A DNA stretch of 64,000 nt. Source: Tetrahymena elliotti 4EA (taxonomy: Eukaryota > Ciliophora > Oligohymenophorea > Hymenostomatida > Tetrahymenidae). The first letter of the stretch is position 1. The number at the start of each line of letters is the position of its first letter. The notes beneath the pieces were generated by a model. That model was not told where the DNA came from, searched no databases, and was given only the letters and a program-made list of their open reading frames with translations. Positions 23,042 to 36,800 of the stretch are shown in pieces. Location of the stretch: the NCBI GenBank assembly GCA_000231825.2, contig JH720295.1, positions 1,878,352-1,942,351 of the forward strand, in the 5' to 3' direction. Made by a program: the position numbers and the translations under genes.

Positions 23042-26000
23042 ATGTCTATTTAGATCAAGGATTAGAAGGTTTTACAAAATAAAATCAAGGAAATAGATGA
23101 TCTTATTAAAAATTACAAAAATAATGGAGACAAAAAAATAATTGAGTAGATATTAAGTAAAATACATATATTACCTCTTGAGGTGAATGGGATAGAGATA
23201 GGAGATCGCTGGTTATAATCTATTTCTAAAAATTTAGATGACGGTTAGAATTATTTTTATTTATAGCTAGTTGATGGCGCAATATATCTAGAGAAAAAAA
23301 AGAAAGATGTCAGAAAGATAGAAGAAAATCTCAAGAATGAAGAGAATATTATCACAATAGAGAATTTATTTTAGAGAATCAGTTAGGTCATTTAAAAGCA
23401 CTAAATGAGTGATGAAGTTTAGAGATATGTTAAATCTATTTATGAGGATTTTATCAAGTACACAATACCAAAAAAGCAGACAAATTAACTCAAATATGAT
23501 GTTGAAGGACTCAAACAATTCAAATTTTAAAAGAAAGGAAAAAGTTTCTTTGGAACAAGTAAATCATCAAGAATGAGAAATGCAGAGCTCATGGAAATAG
23601 GTGGCTTTAGAATTGAGTCTAAGAAAAAACCAGGGAAAATTGAATATGTCTGGCAAGATAAAACTGTTTTTAGATTTGAATCTTCAGACGAAAGCTTAGA
23701 AGAGTCAGATTTAAAGTTAGAATATGATTAATTGCAAGCTATTCAATTAGATATAAAAAAGAGTAAAAAAGGGGATTCTAAAATAAAAGAAAGCTCTTCT
23801 AAAAAGAAAGAAAATACTTTAAAATGGGAATTATAAGATTGTAAAAGAAGAATTTTGATAAAGTAATCATTAGAATTGTTAAAAATAAATATAATAAATA
23901 TATTTTATAAATATAATATGATAAAGGTAATCTGAAGAGAGTCCAGATTGTTTTTATATTTACCTACCAAATGATAAAGCAGAAAAAGTTATTTATTATC
24001 TGATATTTAAAAGAGCTGAGAGGATGTTTAATTATAAAAAATTAGTTTAAGAAATAAAAGAAATGCCTAAAAAACCAAGAAATCTAAAAAAGGAAGATAA
24101 TAGTTCAAGTGGAAGCAGAAGGTTGATAGAAAATACAAAAGAAATAAATTTGTTTATTAAAAAAGACAGGGAGGAATAGGAATATGATGATTCTATTTAA
24201 TATTTATTTGTCGAAAAAGATTACAGTTTAAAATAGCTTTTTTCTGATTGTGTTAAACAGTTTAAAATAAAATTTTATTCAACTTGGTACAAAGAATATT
24301 TGTCTCCTGCAAGCAAATAATTAAAGTAATAAAAAAGCAATACTTATTCAGTAAAGAAAGAGTTAGAAGATGAAGAAAACTTCTATTAATAGGAACGCTT
24401 TAATTGTAAAGTATTTTTTTTAATAAATTGGAAATGTTTATTATAAAATATCCTTTTTATAACATAGAAATGAGAGAAACAACTTTTAATAATACATAAT
24501 ACTCAGAACCTTAAGTGAATGTAATAAAGGATGAGTAGAACATATTTATAAGGAATCCAAATAAAACAAGCTTGAAATAGAATTAAATAACTTTAGATTT
24601 AGATGATAAATCTTTTAAGAATGGTATTTAAAATAGAAGTGATACTTTTAAAAAAACAGATTCGAATTAGCTGGATTTGACTAGAATTTTTACTTAGAAA
24701 GAAATACAAATTTAAGAAATGCAACCTCCAAAGGATATGTTTGAAGTTTAAATAAATGAATAAAAAGAACAAATTGCAATTTAAGAAAATTATAAAATAA
24801 ATAAAAAGAGCATCATTGATGAAAGAAATCAGAAACAATAGTAACAGTATTTACAGTTCAATCCAAACTAAAAAAACACAAAAGGAATTATTGAATAAAT
24901 ATCTTCTGGATGTGAACCTATTAAGTTAGCTCCAAAAATGCTGCAAATTTTAGAATTAGAAATTATTTCTCCAAAAGATCCGATTAAAGTAGAGTTTTTC
25001 TTGAAGTATCAATATATTTGTGAAGTGAGAAATAGAGAATATGTTATTGCTTTGAATAATGAAGTCTAAATACCAAATTAAGATTTAAAATAAATTGAAG
25101 ACTTTCCTGATCAAAGAATCTCTAAATATATTTTAAAAGATAAAAAGCCATGCTAATTTTCAGATGTATAAATAAAACAAAAAAGTAAATAAACAAAGGA
25201 TTTGGAAGAAATTAAATTCGAAGATCATAATTTTACCTTTGAGATTTGTATAAAAGCTAGAGACAAAGAAAAAGATTAAGAATATGAGTGGGGTAGTTGC
25301 AAGTTGCTGTAAATAATTTTAATTAATTTGTATATTTTGGTTTAATATAGTAAATAAATTTTTATATGAAAAAGTTATAATGAACATTTGAAAGAATACA
25401 TTGATTTCAATAAAAAGAAAAGAAATGTTGGAAGAGATTATTGGTTGGCTTGTGAATTAAAAGATCCTTAGAGTTAAACAGATGAAATTCATTACGGTTA
25501 TTTGCATGTCAGTTTTTTTTAAAAAGATTAAAATTCTTATTATGATTATCTTCAAGAAAGAATTAAAAATTAATTATATTTGAAATGTCCTCTCTATGAT
25601 GAAAAAGTCTATTTGCCATATTTTAGTCCTGAATAAATTGAGCTGGCTTATGGATTATTGTAAGTCTTTAATTGCGAATGGATCTTCTTGGATCATTATA
25701 AAGTAAAACAAACACATTTTATATTAAATTTAATTTAATTTAACTCTTTCTTTTTAGTTTTATCAAATTTAGAATGACTATCTTAGAATTTTACATAATA
25801 GCAATAAGCAAGGAGAAAATAAAAAATCTTTTTCTGAATACTAAGCTAATATAAGGACTTTCTATCATTTTATGTATATCAGCTTAACCACAAAATTAAT
25901 GGTTTAGTCAAAACTTCATTACTAAATATGGGCAAATATGGAAAAAAACATTAAAAATGATGTAATTCATTAACTTATTTTTTCTCTTAACACTTTTTAA

Positions 26001-29000
26001 TGTTTCTTTTTTAATCAATATAAATAGGCAAACATTTTATATGATTTTTAAGCTTTGTGTAAAGAGGGAATTCCTATTAGAAATAGATTCTAAACTTGGT
26101 ATGAGCTCAGTTACTTAATAGATAAAATTGAAAAATCTTATTCAACTTTAACTGATTTTTGCCAAAAAATTACTAACTTAAAAGATGATTATGCTAAACT
26201 TAAAGAAATTTATGATAAAGAAATCGATATCGAGGCTGCAGAAGTCAAGAAAAAAATTAATCAGATTGTCCAAACTGATTACTATAACATCCTTATTAAC
26301 TCTATTAAGTAGAAATCATAAAAATAGGGTATCAGTGCTGCCCTCAGAAGTTATGGTATCATCATAGATAGCAATTAAAAAGATAAATAGGATTATATTT
26401 TTTAAAAGAGAGAAGACTTCTACTGCTATATTAAAAGAATTAGTAAATTTTTATTTATTTTCCATCTAACTAGTTGGATAATTCATGATTAATACAAAAA
26501 ATGTTTTCAATTTTATCAATTTTAAAAAAAATAAATATGGCATTATTTAGGATTTTAATAATTTAGATAATTAAAATATTTTTTAACTTTTTTCTTTTTG
26601 AAAAATTTTAATAACCTATTTCAACAAAATTTTTAAGTTTCAACTTTAAAAAAAATACAGTAATCATAGCAACACAAATAAATATCAAATAATCTTTATT
26701 TATTATTTACTTTTAACTAGTTTCAGCTTTGAATTTATAAACATAATTACTTATTTTTTAAAAATCTATTATTCATTTCCTTATGAGATTTTTTTACTTT
26801 TATTTAAAAAAGGTCAATATCATTGTGTGCATGTGACTCCTCATCTTTTTTTAGATTTGAATAGAAGACTTGAAAATAGTTTCTAAAAGGAGAGAGCTTT
26901 TGAAAGATTTAATCAGATTAGTTAAATTGTGAAAGATTTAATATTCCTTGAAAGTTTGAGCTTTGATAGAAGAATTCAAAACTTAAGAAAGGCTGAAGAC
27001 AAAGATAAAATAATTGAAATAAAGAAGAGAAAAATAGAAAGAAAGAAGTACAGTTTAGAAAAAATAGGGATTCCAATGATAAATTATCATTAGGGATTAA
27101 TTGATATTATAGATAATTTAATAACACTGAACTAAATAAGCAGATAAACACAGGATTTAGCAGACTACAAAGTAATTTTACCTGATGTTTTTTGGACTCT
27201 ATATTGTTTTTATAGACACTGCTTGAAATATTACCTTTGTTCTAAATATAGAGGAAAAGAAATTATTGATGATCTATTTGTTTTGAATTACTGCTTGAAA
27301 TTGTATATTAGAGAATTATGGGAACATTTAGATTCACTTTATATTAATACAGATTTTCTTTTTGAAAAGGCTTTTCTTTCTCTTTACTCTAATCTATTTT
27401 CAAGAGAACTTTTATTCAGAATATGGGACATTATTTTCTTAGAAATATCTAGATAAAAGGTTGAAGTTAGCTTTGTACTTATAGCTATAGCAATGGTAAT
27501 ATTATAAAAGCTTAAAAACGCTCTCTACTAAGCCAACACAATAGAAGACATAGTTTTCTTAATTAAAGTAATAATTTTTATTCTTTGTTAAATTTTATAA
27601 AACAAAAATACTATAAAAAATGTAGAACTATTGTACTTTCGAAGTCAATATTTATGAATTTATTGATTAGATTTACTTTTGGATTGATGAAATATTCTTA
27701 TGCAAGTATACAAATTAAAAAGAAGACTAATTTGATGATGATTATCTTCAAGAAAAAATATCAATTCAAGATGAAGTCATGGGATAATTTTATGTTAAAT
27801 ATAGTGTTTCTAATAGTTTATTTAGAGATCAATATCTCATGTAAATGAAAAATATCAACTTTTAAAAGCTCTATTAAAATTATTTAAAAATGAGACAAGA
27901 CCTTCAAGTAAAATCTATTTTTTTATTAATATTTAATTCATCAAACTTTTATGCAAAACAGATCATATTTGAAAAAAAGTAAGCCTAAGATGAGGAAATA
28001 GTTTACCACCCAATCTACTAAGTCCTAACTAATGATCCTTAAACTATCCATTTAGTTATCCATTCATTCTCTGCAAAGCTTTCTTACAATAATAAAATCA
28101 CCCTAACATACGATGGCATCTCAAAAGAAGTTGTTGATGGCTATCTTTTATTTAGAATAGATCAATTGAAGTTTTAATTAGTAAATTATTTCACTCTTTT
28201 TTTGTTTTATCAAATAATAAATTTCATTTCCAAAGCAAAATCATTTTATGAAAAAATTTAATAAAGATCATCAAGTTAATATTTGATAAATTAAAGCATT
28301 TTTTTTCTTAATTAATTGATAATAAACATTTTGTAAATTAAGTAATTCCTCAGTAATGATTTAACTAAAAATTAATAATTTAAATTGATTTCTTTGATTT
28401 TATTTAAAGTAAATTAAATAAGCAAAACTATTTTCTTTTAAGATTTTGTTTTATTTTTAAAACAAATTTAGTGAAGAGATTTACTATTTTAAACAAATTT
28501 ACAAGCAAAATAGTTCTAAACTATCTCAAAATATTATGTTAAAATTGATTTTTTAGAAAATAATTTGCAAAATTTCAACAATTACAACAAAAGATACTTT
28601 TGATTTTGTTGATTTAATCCATCTTGTTTATTTAATAAAATGATTAAAACTTTTTTGAAAGAAATAAATTTTAGGAAACATTCAAATAAGGATTTAAGAT
28701 GAAAGCAAAGAATACTATGGTGATATTAAGTTGGATAATTTATTCTTTGACTAGGCAATAAAATTAAATGTATTAATTTAAGAGAAAATATAAAATCCTA
28801 CTCAAACTGTTTACGTTCCAATTGGTTATTTCTTAGAAGTTAGTATTTTGCTACAGACATGCAATACCTTTAATTTAAATTATTCATAGTCATAGAGAGT
28901 ATCTTTCGATTATTTCAAAAACATAGGAAAGGTATTCAATTTGTTTCAATTTTTTTACGATTAAATTTCAATAGAGTTTTCTTAAATAAAATTGATAATA

Positions 29001-32000
29001 ATTGGTTTAAAAAAATTTAAAATTAAAATATTCTAAATTCTATTTTAATAGACAATTACTGAAGACTAAAAGAATATGAATTTAGTTGTTAACTAAACTT
29101 AAGATGGAAAAGTAAATTTTATTTGCTAAATCTATATTTAAATTATTTTAAACTATAAACAAAAATAAATTAGAACGTTTTGATTTATAGTCCTTAGTAT
29201 TCAAATGATTAATTTTATGAGGAATTGGGAAAATCTGATTTGAATTTTAAATTAGACACTTGTAACTATAACTTGTTAACTTTTTGGAAGATGAATTCTG
29301 CTATGCCTACAGAATATACAGAATAGGTTTATTAATTAATTGATGATTTATTCCCAACATAACTTAAGAAAGATGAAAAGAAACAACTACTTAGACATTT
29401 AGTTAATTTAGATAATTAATTTTATCTTTTAGATCTTTTCCTTATTTGCATTTTGTATGCACAAGAAAGCTTTACAACAAAGGCATCTTTAATTTTCAAG
29501 TAAATTCATTCATTTTACTTCTTTCTTTTAATTGAATTTTTAAAATTAATCTAGGTATTTAAATTTCTTTGAAAGGAGAAAAAAAGAATCAGATATTTCT
29601 GATGTCACTGTTAAGTCTTTCTTAGTTGCATTTTATGAGAGAGTGCAGTACTATTTTCCTTCTCACTAAATTATCATTCTAGAAAACTTTATTAAATCTA
29701 AGGCTGCTTCATAAATAAACAGAGTAATTTTTCAATGCATTAAAACGATCTTAATTAGTATTTATTTTAATAGGTTGTTTATGAATACTTCAAAGGAAAA
29801 GAAAATTTAACAAGCTATTTTAGATAAAACATAATTGATAAAGTTTTTGAAAAATGTTTGAGTTTGAATTTAGATTTGTCCAATCCTGATTTTTTGAAGC
29901 ATTTATATGCCATATTAAAACAATGTAATATAATGTATTAAGGAAAGCTTATCATAGATTACCAGCTGAAAAGCATGAAATTATAAAAGGAATTGAGAAT
30001 TTTAATTGATTAGAAAAATCGCACATGTGTAATTGATACTTCTAATTCTATTATCAATGAAGTAAACAAATTGTTATTTTATTTTAATTTAATATTTTTT
30101 TTGGTTTAAGGTCATTTGCAAATATGATGGAGGAGGAAAAGTTGATTTAACTGGCTTTTTTGATTAAAATTTGATACAGCAGTACTTTATTAAGATAATT
30201 AAAGGAGGTAAAAAGTCTTTGGGTGTAGATCTATCAAAAGATGATTTAAGAAAATTGATGTTTTAAAAATTGAGTAAATATAAAAATGGAAAGTTAACAT
30301 TTAAATACTAAACAGATAACTGTGTAAGAAGAGAAGAATACAATTTATAAATAGACTAACAGAATTTCATATGCCATCCAGCAGAATTCTATGGAACAAA
30401 AGTTTCTTAAGTAAGATAAAGTTTATCTAAATAGAAATAATAAATTTAATTTATTAATGAAAAGGTATCTTTTTAATTTAGCAATAGCAAAGAGAAGATA
30501 GATTTGTCAGAGTCTTTCAAATCATATCTTTTAGATAGCATTGAAAAAGTCAAAGACTTCAATATTTAAGATTTAATGAAAGAGTTGAATTACAAAATTA
30601 ATGTTGATTAAAAAAATGATAAGCAAGGAAAGTTAGTCATAGATTATGAAAGCAAGATATTTCATAGAAGGGATGAATTCTAATTGTTTTATGAGTAAAA
30701 CTAGCTACGTCTTGCTGAACTTGCTTTTGGAATTAATAAAGTAATTTAAAAAGAACATTAATGGATATTTAATTAATAAAATCAAAAGGTGGAGTTTGAA
30801 TATGGTAGTGGAGAAATCAATTTGACCTCTTTCTTCAAATAAGAAATAGTTGAGAAGTACTTTCAAAAAAACTTAAGCCTTTAAATAGAACTTACTTAAG
30901 ATGTACTAGAAACTCTATACCCTCAAGTCCAACAATATGAAAAAGCAAAAATAATTATTGATTACACATTCAAAAATTGTAAAACAAAAGAAGAATTTTA
31001 ATTATTAGTTGACAAATAAAATAAGACAACATTTATACTCAAAGAAACACCAGATTCCTATTCTTTAACTTTTACAGTAAATTTATTTTTTTGAATTCTT
31101 ATTTTTTTAAATCATTTGACAAAAAAAATAAATAGATTTATTACAAAATCTAAAGTTAGAGTTAAACTTCATAGAAAATAACAAACTTTAAGAATCAAAC
31201 AATTGATATTTCGAACTTAGAAATATAAAAATAAATTTATGAAATTCTTGAATCATTTAATATAACCAAAAAATGTAAGCTTTTCTTTAAACAAAATCTC
31301 ATGGGCTAAGAGAAGGAGATAGACTTGTAAGTTTAAATGGACAAACAAAAGAGAACAATTATCTTTGAAGACATTCCTTAAGTCAAAATTATTTCTTAAA
31401 TTTCTGAAGTAATTTTTTGCTAATAATTTTATATTTTCTCTTATTTTTAATTCAATTATAAATTGAAATCAGGTTCGTTGTGATTTTTACACAGACAAAA
31501 TATAAGACTTGAAAGAATTCTTCAAGCAAGAAAACATCAGCTAATACTATTTAAGCAATTCAACCTTAGATTTCTCAAACCCAGATCTATTAAAATATTT
31601 ATATTTAGCTCTTAGTAAACTAAAACTTTTTACTAATGGTGCTTTAGTTGTTAAATATAAGTTAATAAGCTCAGAAAAGGAATAAGAATATCAAATTTTA
31701 ATTGATAAATAAAATAAAACTTGTATTATTGACAATTTCTCACCTTAAAAAATAGTGAAGCAAGCTATGCTTAGAGAAAAATCAGAAACCCTCTTCAAAA
31801 AACTGCTATAGTAATTACTTATTTAATTAAAAAAACAAAATTAACTTTTTTAGTAGAGATTCAACCTTCTAAAAATAATATAGATTTATTTTATAAATTT
31901 CATTTTAATTAACCCCCACTTTAATAAGAGAGATAAAATTAAAAGATTTTATGATTTGTTTTAATTTAAAATTTTAAGTTGGTTTGAAAATTATTGAACA

Positions 32001-33020
32001 ATATTTATATTTAAATAAATTAGGTAGCAAAGTTATTTAATAAATTTTGAAGTATATGAAACTTACAATGAAATTTAGTTTATCGATTTGCTGAATTAGA
32101 TGCCATTAGCTCCTTTGCTTTTTACTATCAAGAATATATTTACAGAGACTCCTCTTGCAATAGAAGAGAAGAAATAAGATATTAAAAATTTGTGTAGAAA
32201 CTTGAATTTGAAGTTATATGTTGATCTTTAAGTAAATGATGCAAGTTAGAAAGACAAAAATCAATTTGATAAAAGTATTTTCTAAATCAGAGATTTAATG
32301 TATGAATAGAAAAAAGAGCATTTAACATCAAAAGACGAACCTTAGTGTAAAGACTATGTTTTCTTACCAAATATAAATATGTACTCTCCTTTGCAAAATA
32401 TAGTTTGCAATGTAATTAAGAGCTTATCGCATAATGAGTAGAAGGCAAAAGGTTATCCTAAATTAAATTAGAAAAATATTTCAATTTAACAATTAGTTAA
32501 AGCCTGTAAAGTAATTAAATAAGATCTTTATTCTAATTAACAATAAGAAATAGATCTAAATTCATCGCTATTTTATATAGAATATTCTCCAAGGTTTTTA
32601 GAAAACTAAATACAAGCTATTAATAATAAATATGAAGGATTTGTATAAATTCCTTATGAATATTATCTATACTTTATTATTAATTTTGATTCAAAAGAAA
32701 AAGTAGAAACTAATCCTAAAAATGAATTTAATATGAGGGGAGAATTAAATCCAAAAGCAGAATAAATTGATACTATTGAAAATATGGTTCCAAGAATATT
32801 CTGTAGATATCATTTCTAGAATGTTGAAAAAATTCCAACCTTCTATCCTGTTTTAACTCAAGAATCTTACACTGAAGAAAAGGCTGATAAAAAAGAAAGT
32901 TAGATGATAGTCTCTCTGCAATTAAACCAAGATTTTAAGTATAAAGTTAAAAAGGATGAATTGAGAGATATTTTTGTTTCTAAAATAGAAATTAAATTTG
33001 TTAAAGATATAGTTAAATGA
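23042..33020 (+). CDS. TBC-domain (Rab-GAP fold) protein, paralog B, 2632 aa, 18 exons
   Basis: Exons are 23042-23862, 23927-24405, 24468-25308, 25375-25702, 25758-25961, 26028-26328, 26813-27567, 27626-27907, 27980-28180, 28662-28931, 29052-29111, 29174-29499, 29555-29723, 29774-30061, 30111-31076, 31136-31408, 31473-31810 and 32024-33020, summing to 2633 codons. Domain order follows A: a shared N-terminal region, a C2-like region, then TBC from KEGIP (about residue 901) to 1243. The TBC domain has YHQG and LLFRIWD, but IVKDLIF where IxxDxxR is expected. B differs from A and C in exons 14-17 (residues about 1680-2301), where one module of about 90-110 residues is repeated about six times. 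Exons 11 and 13 have the same lengths as in A (60 and 169 nt). The 5' splice site of exon 6 is the least certain junction. Confidence 0.85.
29774..31810 (+). repeat. Coding repeat: about six tandem copies of a C-terminal module in gene B
   Basis: Each module has a similar order: a beta strand such as VVYEY or VEFEYG, a DLTxFF-like segment, a long hydrophobic helix region (KNLSLxIxL or LSNPDLLK), a KLIIDYxxK strand, and an EFQLxxDKQNKT strand. One copy is in exon 14, about three in exon 15, one in exon 16 and one in exon 17. Genes A and C have a single copy at the same place (15733-16103 and 38394-38734). The modules are highly diverged from each other, so the expansion is not recent. I do not recognise the fold. 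Confidence 0.7.
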
Positions 33021-33803
33021 TTACTTACAAAATTAAATTATTTATATACAAAATCAACACTCTTCTGTCTCACTTTTAAAATAAGAAAAATCATCAATAT
33101 TTTCACATTTATAATATTCATAAAATAAAATGTAAAATAAGGCTGAGTATGAATAGAGGTAAGAATGGAATATATATTATATAAACTAAATTTAACAACT
33201 AATTGTAATAAAAATAAATGTCAAATTAAAAAAACTTAACAATCTTAATAAAAAATAGTTAAAGTAAATTTAAAAATAAATATTTAGTTTCATATTAAAT
33301 TATATAATAACAATTTTTAAGTTAAATATATTCCAAGTAGAATTATTTCAACCACTTTATTGCATATTAGCATGAGTTAAAAAATTTTTAAATTATGTTA
33401 AATTTCATCTTTAATTTATTTAAATGGATAGCTAATATTGATTTATTTTCATTATTTTAATGAAATATTTAGAAATCTTAAGATCTTTTTAAAACACATA
33501 ATAATTGATTTCAAATTTAAATAAAAACAAAAACAAGTAAGTGGCTTGAAAAATTAATAATTAGTTGATATTTTTTAATTTTTTGAAAATTAATTCTGTT
33601 GATAATTAATCTATCATTTACAACACAAAAAATACAAACAAATCACAAAGATAGAATATTTGTAGAGTTTTAACAAAAATAAATTATATTAGAATTAAAC
33701 TATTAAGTGGAATAACATAACTGAACTTGTAGGACAATAAGAATAAAATAATTCAATTTTCTATCTAAAATCACCACAAATTGCTGAAAATAAATAATTT
33801 GAA
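33021..33803. other. Spacer between TBC genes B and C
   Basis: No gene is seen. The spacer is too short to hold exons equivalent to exons 1-2 of A and B (about 1.3 kb), so gene C truly lacks that N-terminal part. The frame of gene C is open upstream of its first Met to about 33605 but contains no other ATG. Confidence 0.6.
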
Positions 33804-36800
33804 ATGAAAAATTAATAATAATATATTGAAGTTCCTTAATCATTTTTTTAGCCATAGATTAAAGTTACAAACACATAATAAGATACTTAACCTTACAGTG
33901 ACTGTGTTTTATAAGTTTTGGAGCTGGAGATACTTTTTAGGAGTTAATAGCCAAATTTATTGAGAAAGCTTTTATTGAAGTTTTCACAAGATGGAAAGAA
34001 ATAATATTATAATTTAAGATTGATTAAGTAGGACAAAACAATATCTAGATATGTTTTAATTGATTAAGAGCCATTCAATCTAAATAGAAACAGTATTAAT
34101 GATTTAACTCTTGATATTTGTTCTTTTGAACAAAAAACAGAGGAGAGTTGGGATAATATGTAGTTATTCAAACTTCTTTAAGAGTAAATTATTCATAGTT
34201 ATTATCAATTTTCATTAAAGAGATAACTTTATTTTTGACAAAATTAAATAAATGAATAATTTTATAAATTAATAGATCAGCTAATGATGTGGCATTAAAT
34301 TAAGGGAAGGATTGCTGGCTTTTTCGTTATCTTAATGATCCATTAGACAGAGAAATTTATCATTATGGATTTTTACACATAGTTATTTATAAAAAATAAG
34401 ATTGTTCTTACTTTGATTATTTATAAAATATGATAAAAGATGATATTTTTTTAAAGTGTCCACTTTACAGAGAAAATGTCTACTTTCCATATTTTTAACC
34501 ATAGTAAATTTTGCTTGTTTATAAGTTGCTTTCTGAGTTTAATTATGAATGGAATTTTCAAGGCTTTTATAAAGTAAATTTTATCAGTTTTTATTTTAAT
34601 TTTATAAATTTAATATTTTAGTATCAAGTAATAGAAAATGACTACAATAGAATTCTCCACTAAGACAATGAAATTATAAATATAAAAAATCAGAAATCTT
34701 TTTCAGAATATTATGCTAATATAAGAACTTTTTACTAGTTTATGTATGTGAGCTAAATTACTAAACTGATGACCTATTATTATAAAATACAGATTTACTT
34801 CTGGCAAAACTTCTAATAAAGCTTCAAAGATTCAGATGAAAAAAGCAGGGTAAATTAATTTTAATTTAAAATAATTAAGATATAAAATTTGATCAAAAGA
34901 TGGACTAATTACAAGATATGTAGAAAATAAGTGAAAAAATAGGAATCTCAATAAAATATAGATTCTAAACTTGGAATCTTTTTGCAATGTTAAGTGAAAA
35001 AGTAGGATAATAATTTTCATAATTGGTCTAAAACTATCCTAAAATTGAATTTCTCACAGAATATAAAAAACTCAAGGAAACTTTGTAAGAAATATATGGA
35101 GATTAATATGAAAGCTAATCAGAAAAATATATTTAAGAAAACAAAGAAATCCTATACAACATCATTTCAATCATATGTAAATAAATACTTTTTTATCTAA
35201 AAATTTTCTTCAAAGAAATTCCAATTTATCTTAATCAAAGTATAAAGTGTGTAATACAAACTGTTAGTTTTAGACAATAAATTGTAATATAATTCTGCAA
35301 GATTAATTAACATTTTTAATTGATAGGAATTATCATTTATTATTTCCATTTTAAAAATAATTTAACTGATTCATTTGCATAGACTGATTATAGTTAAAAA
35401 TAAAAAAAATGAAAATTAAACAAGTAAATTTTAAAAACACTTCAGTCTTATATTATCCATTCAAGTATTAATAATTTTATCATTTTTAGATTAACTAAAG
35501 CAATAATATGAAGCTTATTTTAAATTTATGATTTTTTATATTATTAGGTCATTTCCACTGTATACATGTAACCCCTTAAATGCTTTATGATTTAAATAAA
35601 AGATTTGAATAAGATCTAATTGACTCAAATAGATTGTCTGAAAGGTTCAATTAAATTGCTTAGGTTATTAAGGATATTATATTTATTTACACTTTTAACT
35701 AAGAAGAAAAGTATTAAAGTGATTATTAAAGCCAGCAACATAATAGTATTAGTAATAATTAGTCAATTCAAGTAGGAGAATATGAAGAATTACAAAAAAT
35801 AGCTTAAATAAATTATCATTAAGGACTAATTGATATAATTGATAAATTAATAACTTTAAATTAATCGTGCAAGAGTAATTAGGATTAAAAAGAACCGATG
35901 TTTTTATCAAATGTATTTTGGACGGTTTATTCTATTTATAATCATGTGTTAAAATACTATATTAGCTCAAAATATAGAGGAAAGCATATTGTAGATGATC
36001 TCTTTTTGCTAAATTATTGCTTAAAGCTTCATATTAAGGATTTATGGGATCATTTAGATTATCTTCATATTAATACTGATTTCCTTTTTGAGAAATCATT
36101 TTTCTCTGTTTATTCTAACATCTTGTCAAGAGAGCTTTTGTATAGAATATGGGATATTATTTTTCTAGAAATATCAAGAGACAAAATAAAACCAAGATGG
36201 ATTCTTATTGCAATAGCTATGACTATTTTGTTTAAACTAAAAAACACTCTTAAAGAAGCTAAAACAATTGATGATGTGCTTTTGCTTATCAATGTTTGAT
36301 CTTATTATTTTAAATTTAAATAAATGTTTAATTAATTATTTATTTATAAAAAGACATACTGCTCATACGAAACGAACATATATGAATTTATTAGTAGCAT
36401 ATATGAATGGATTGATAAATTATTTTCATAGAAAATCTTTGAAAATGATTACTAAACTGAAGAATACTATGAGTCATAAAAGTATCAAGATGAGCACCTC
36501 ATAGAAAAACTTCTTATTCAAGAAAGTGTCATGAAAGGATTCTATTCTAAATTCAGTGTTTTTAACAACTTATTCGAAGATCAATATCTCTCAAAGCTAA
36601 GACATATTTGCTTTTCCAAATACTTTTAGATGTATGAAAAATTAAAATCTGAATACCAAGTAACTTTTTGATTGAAAAAAGAAAATTTATTTGTGTTATC
36701 ATTTTTCATATTTTTATTTTTTTTGTTTCGAATGGATAAACAATTATTTTATTTAAAGTAAATTATGAGCAAAATATACAATCAGGAGAAAGTAGAATGC

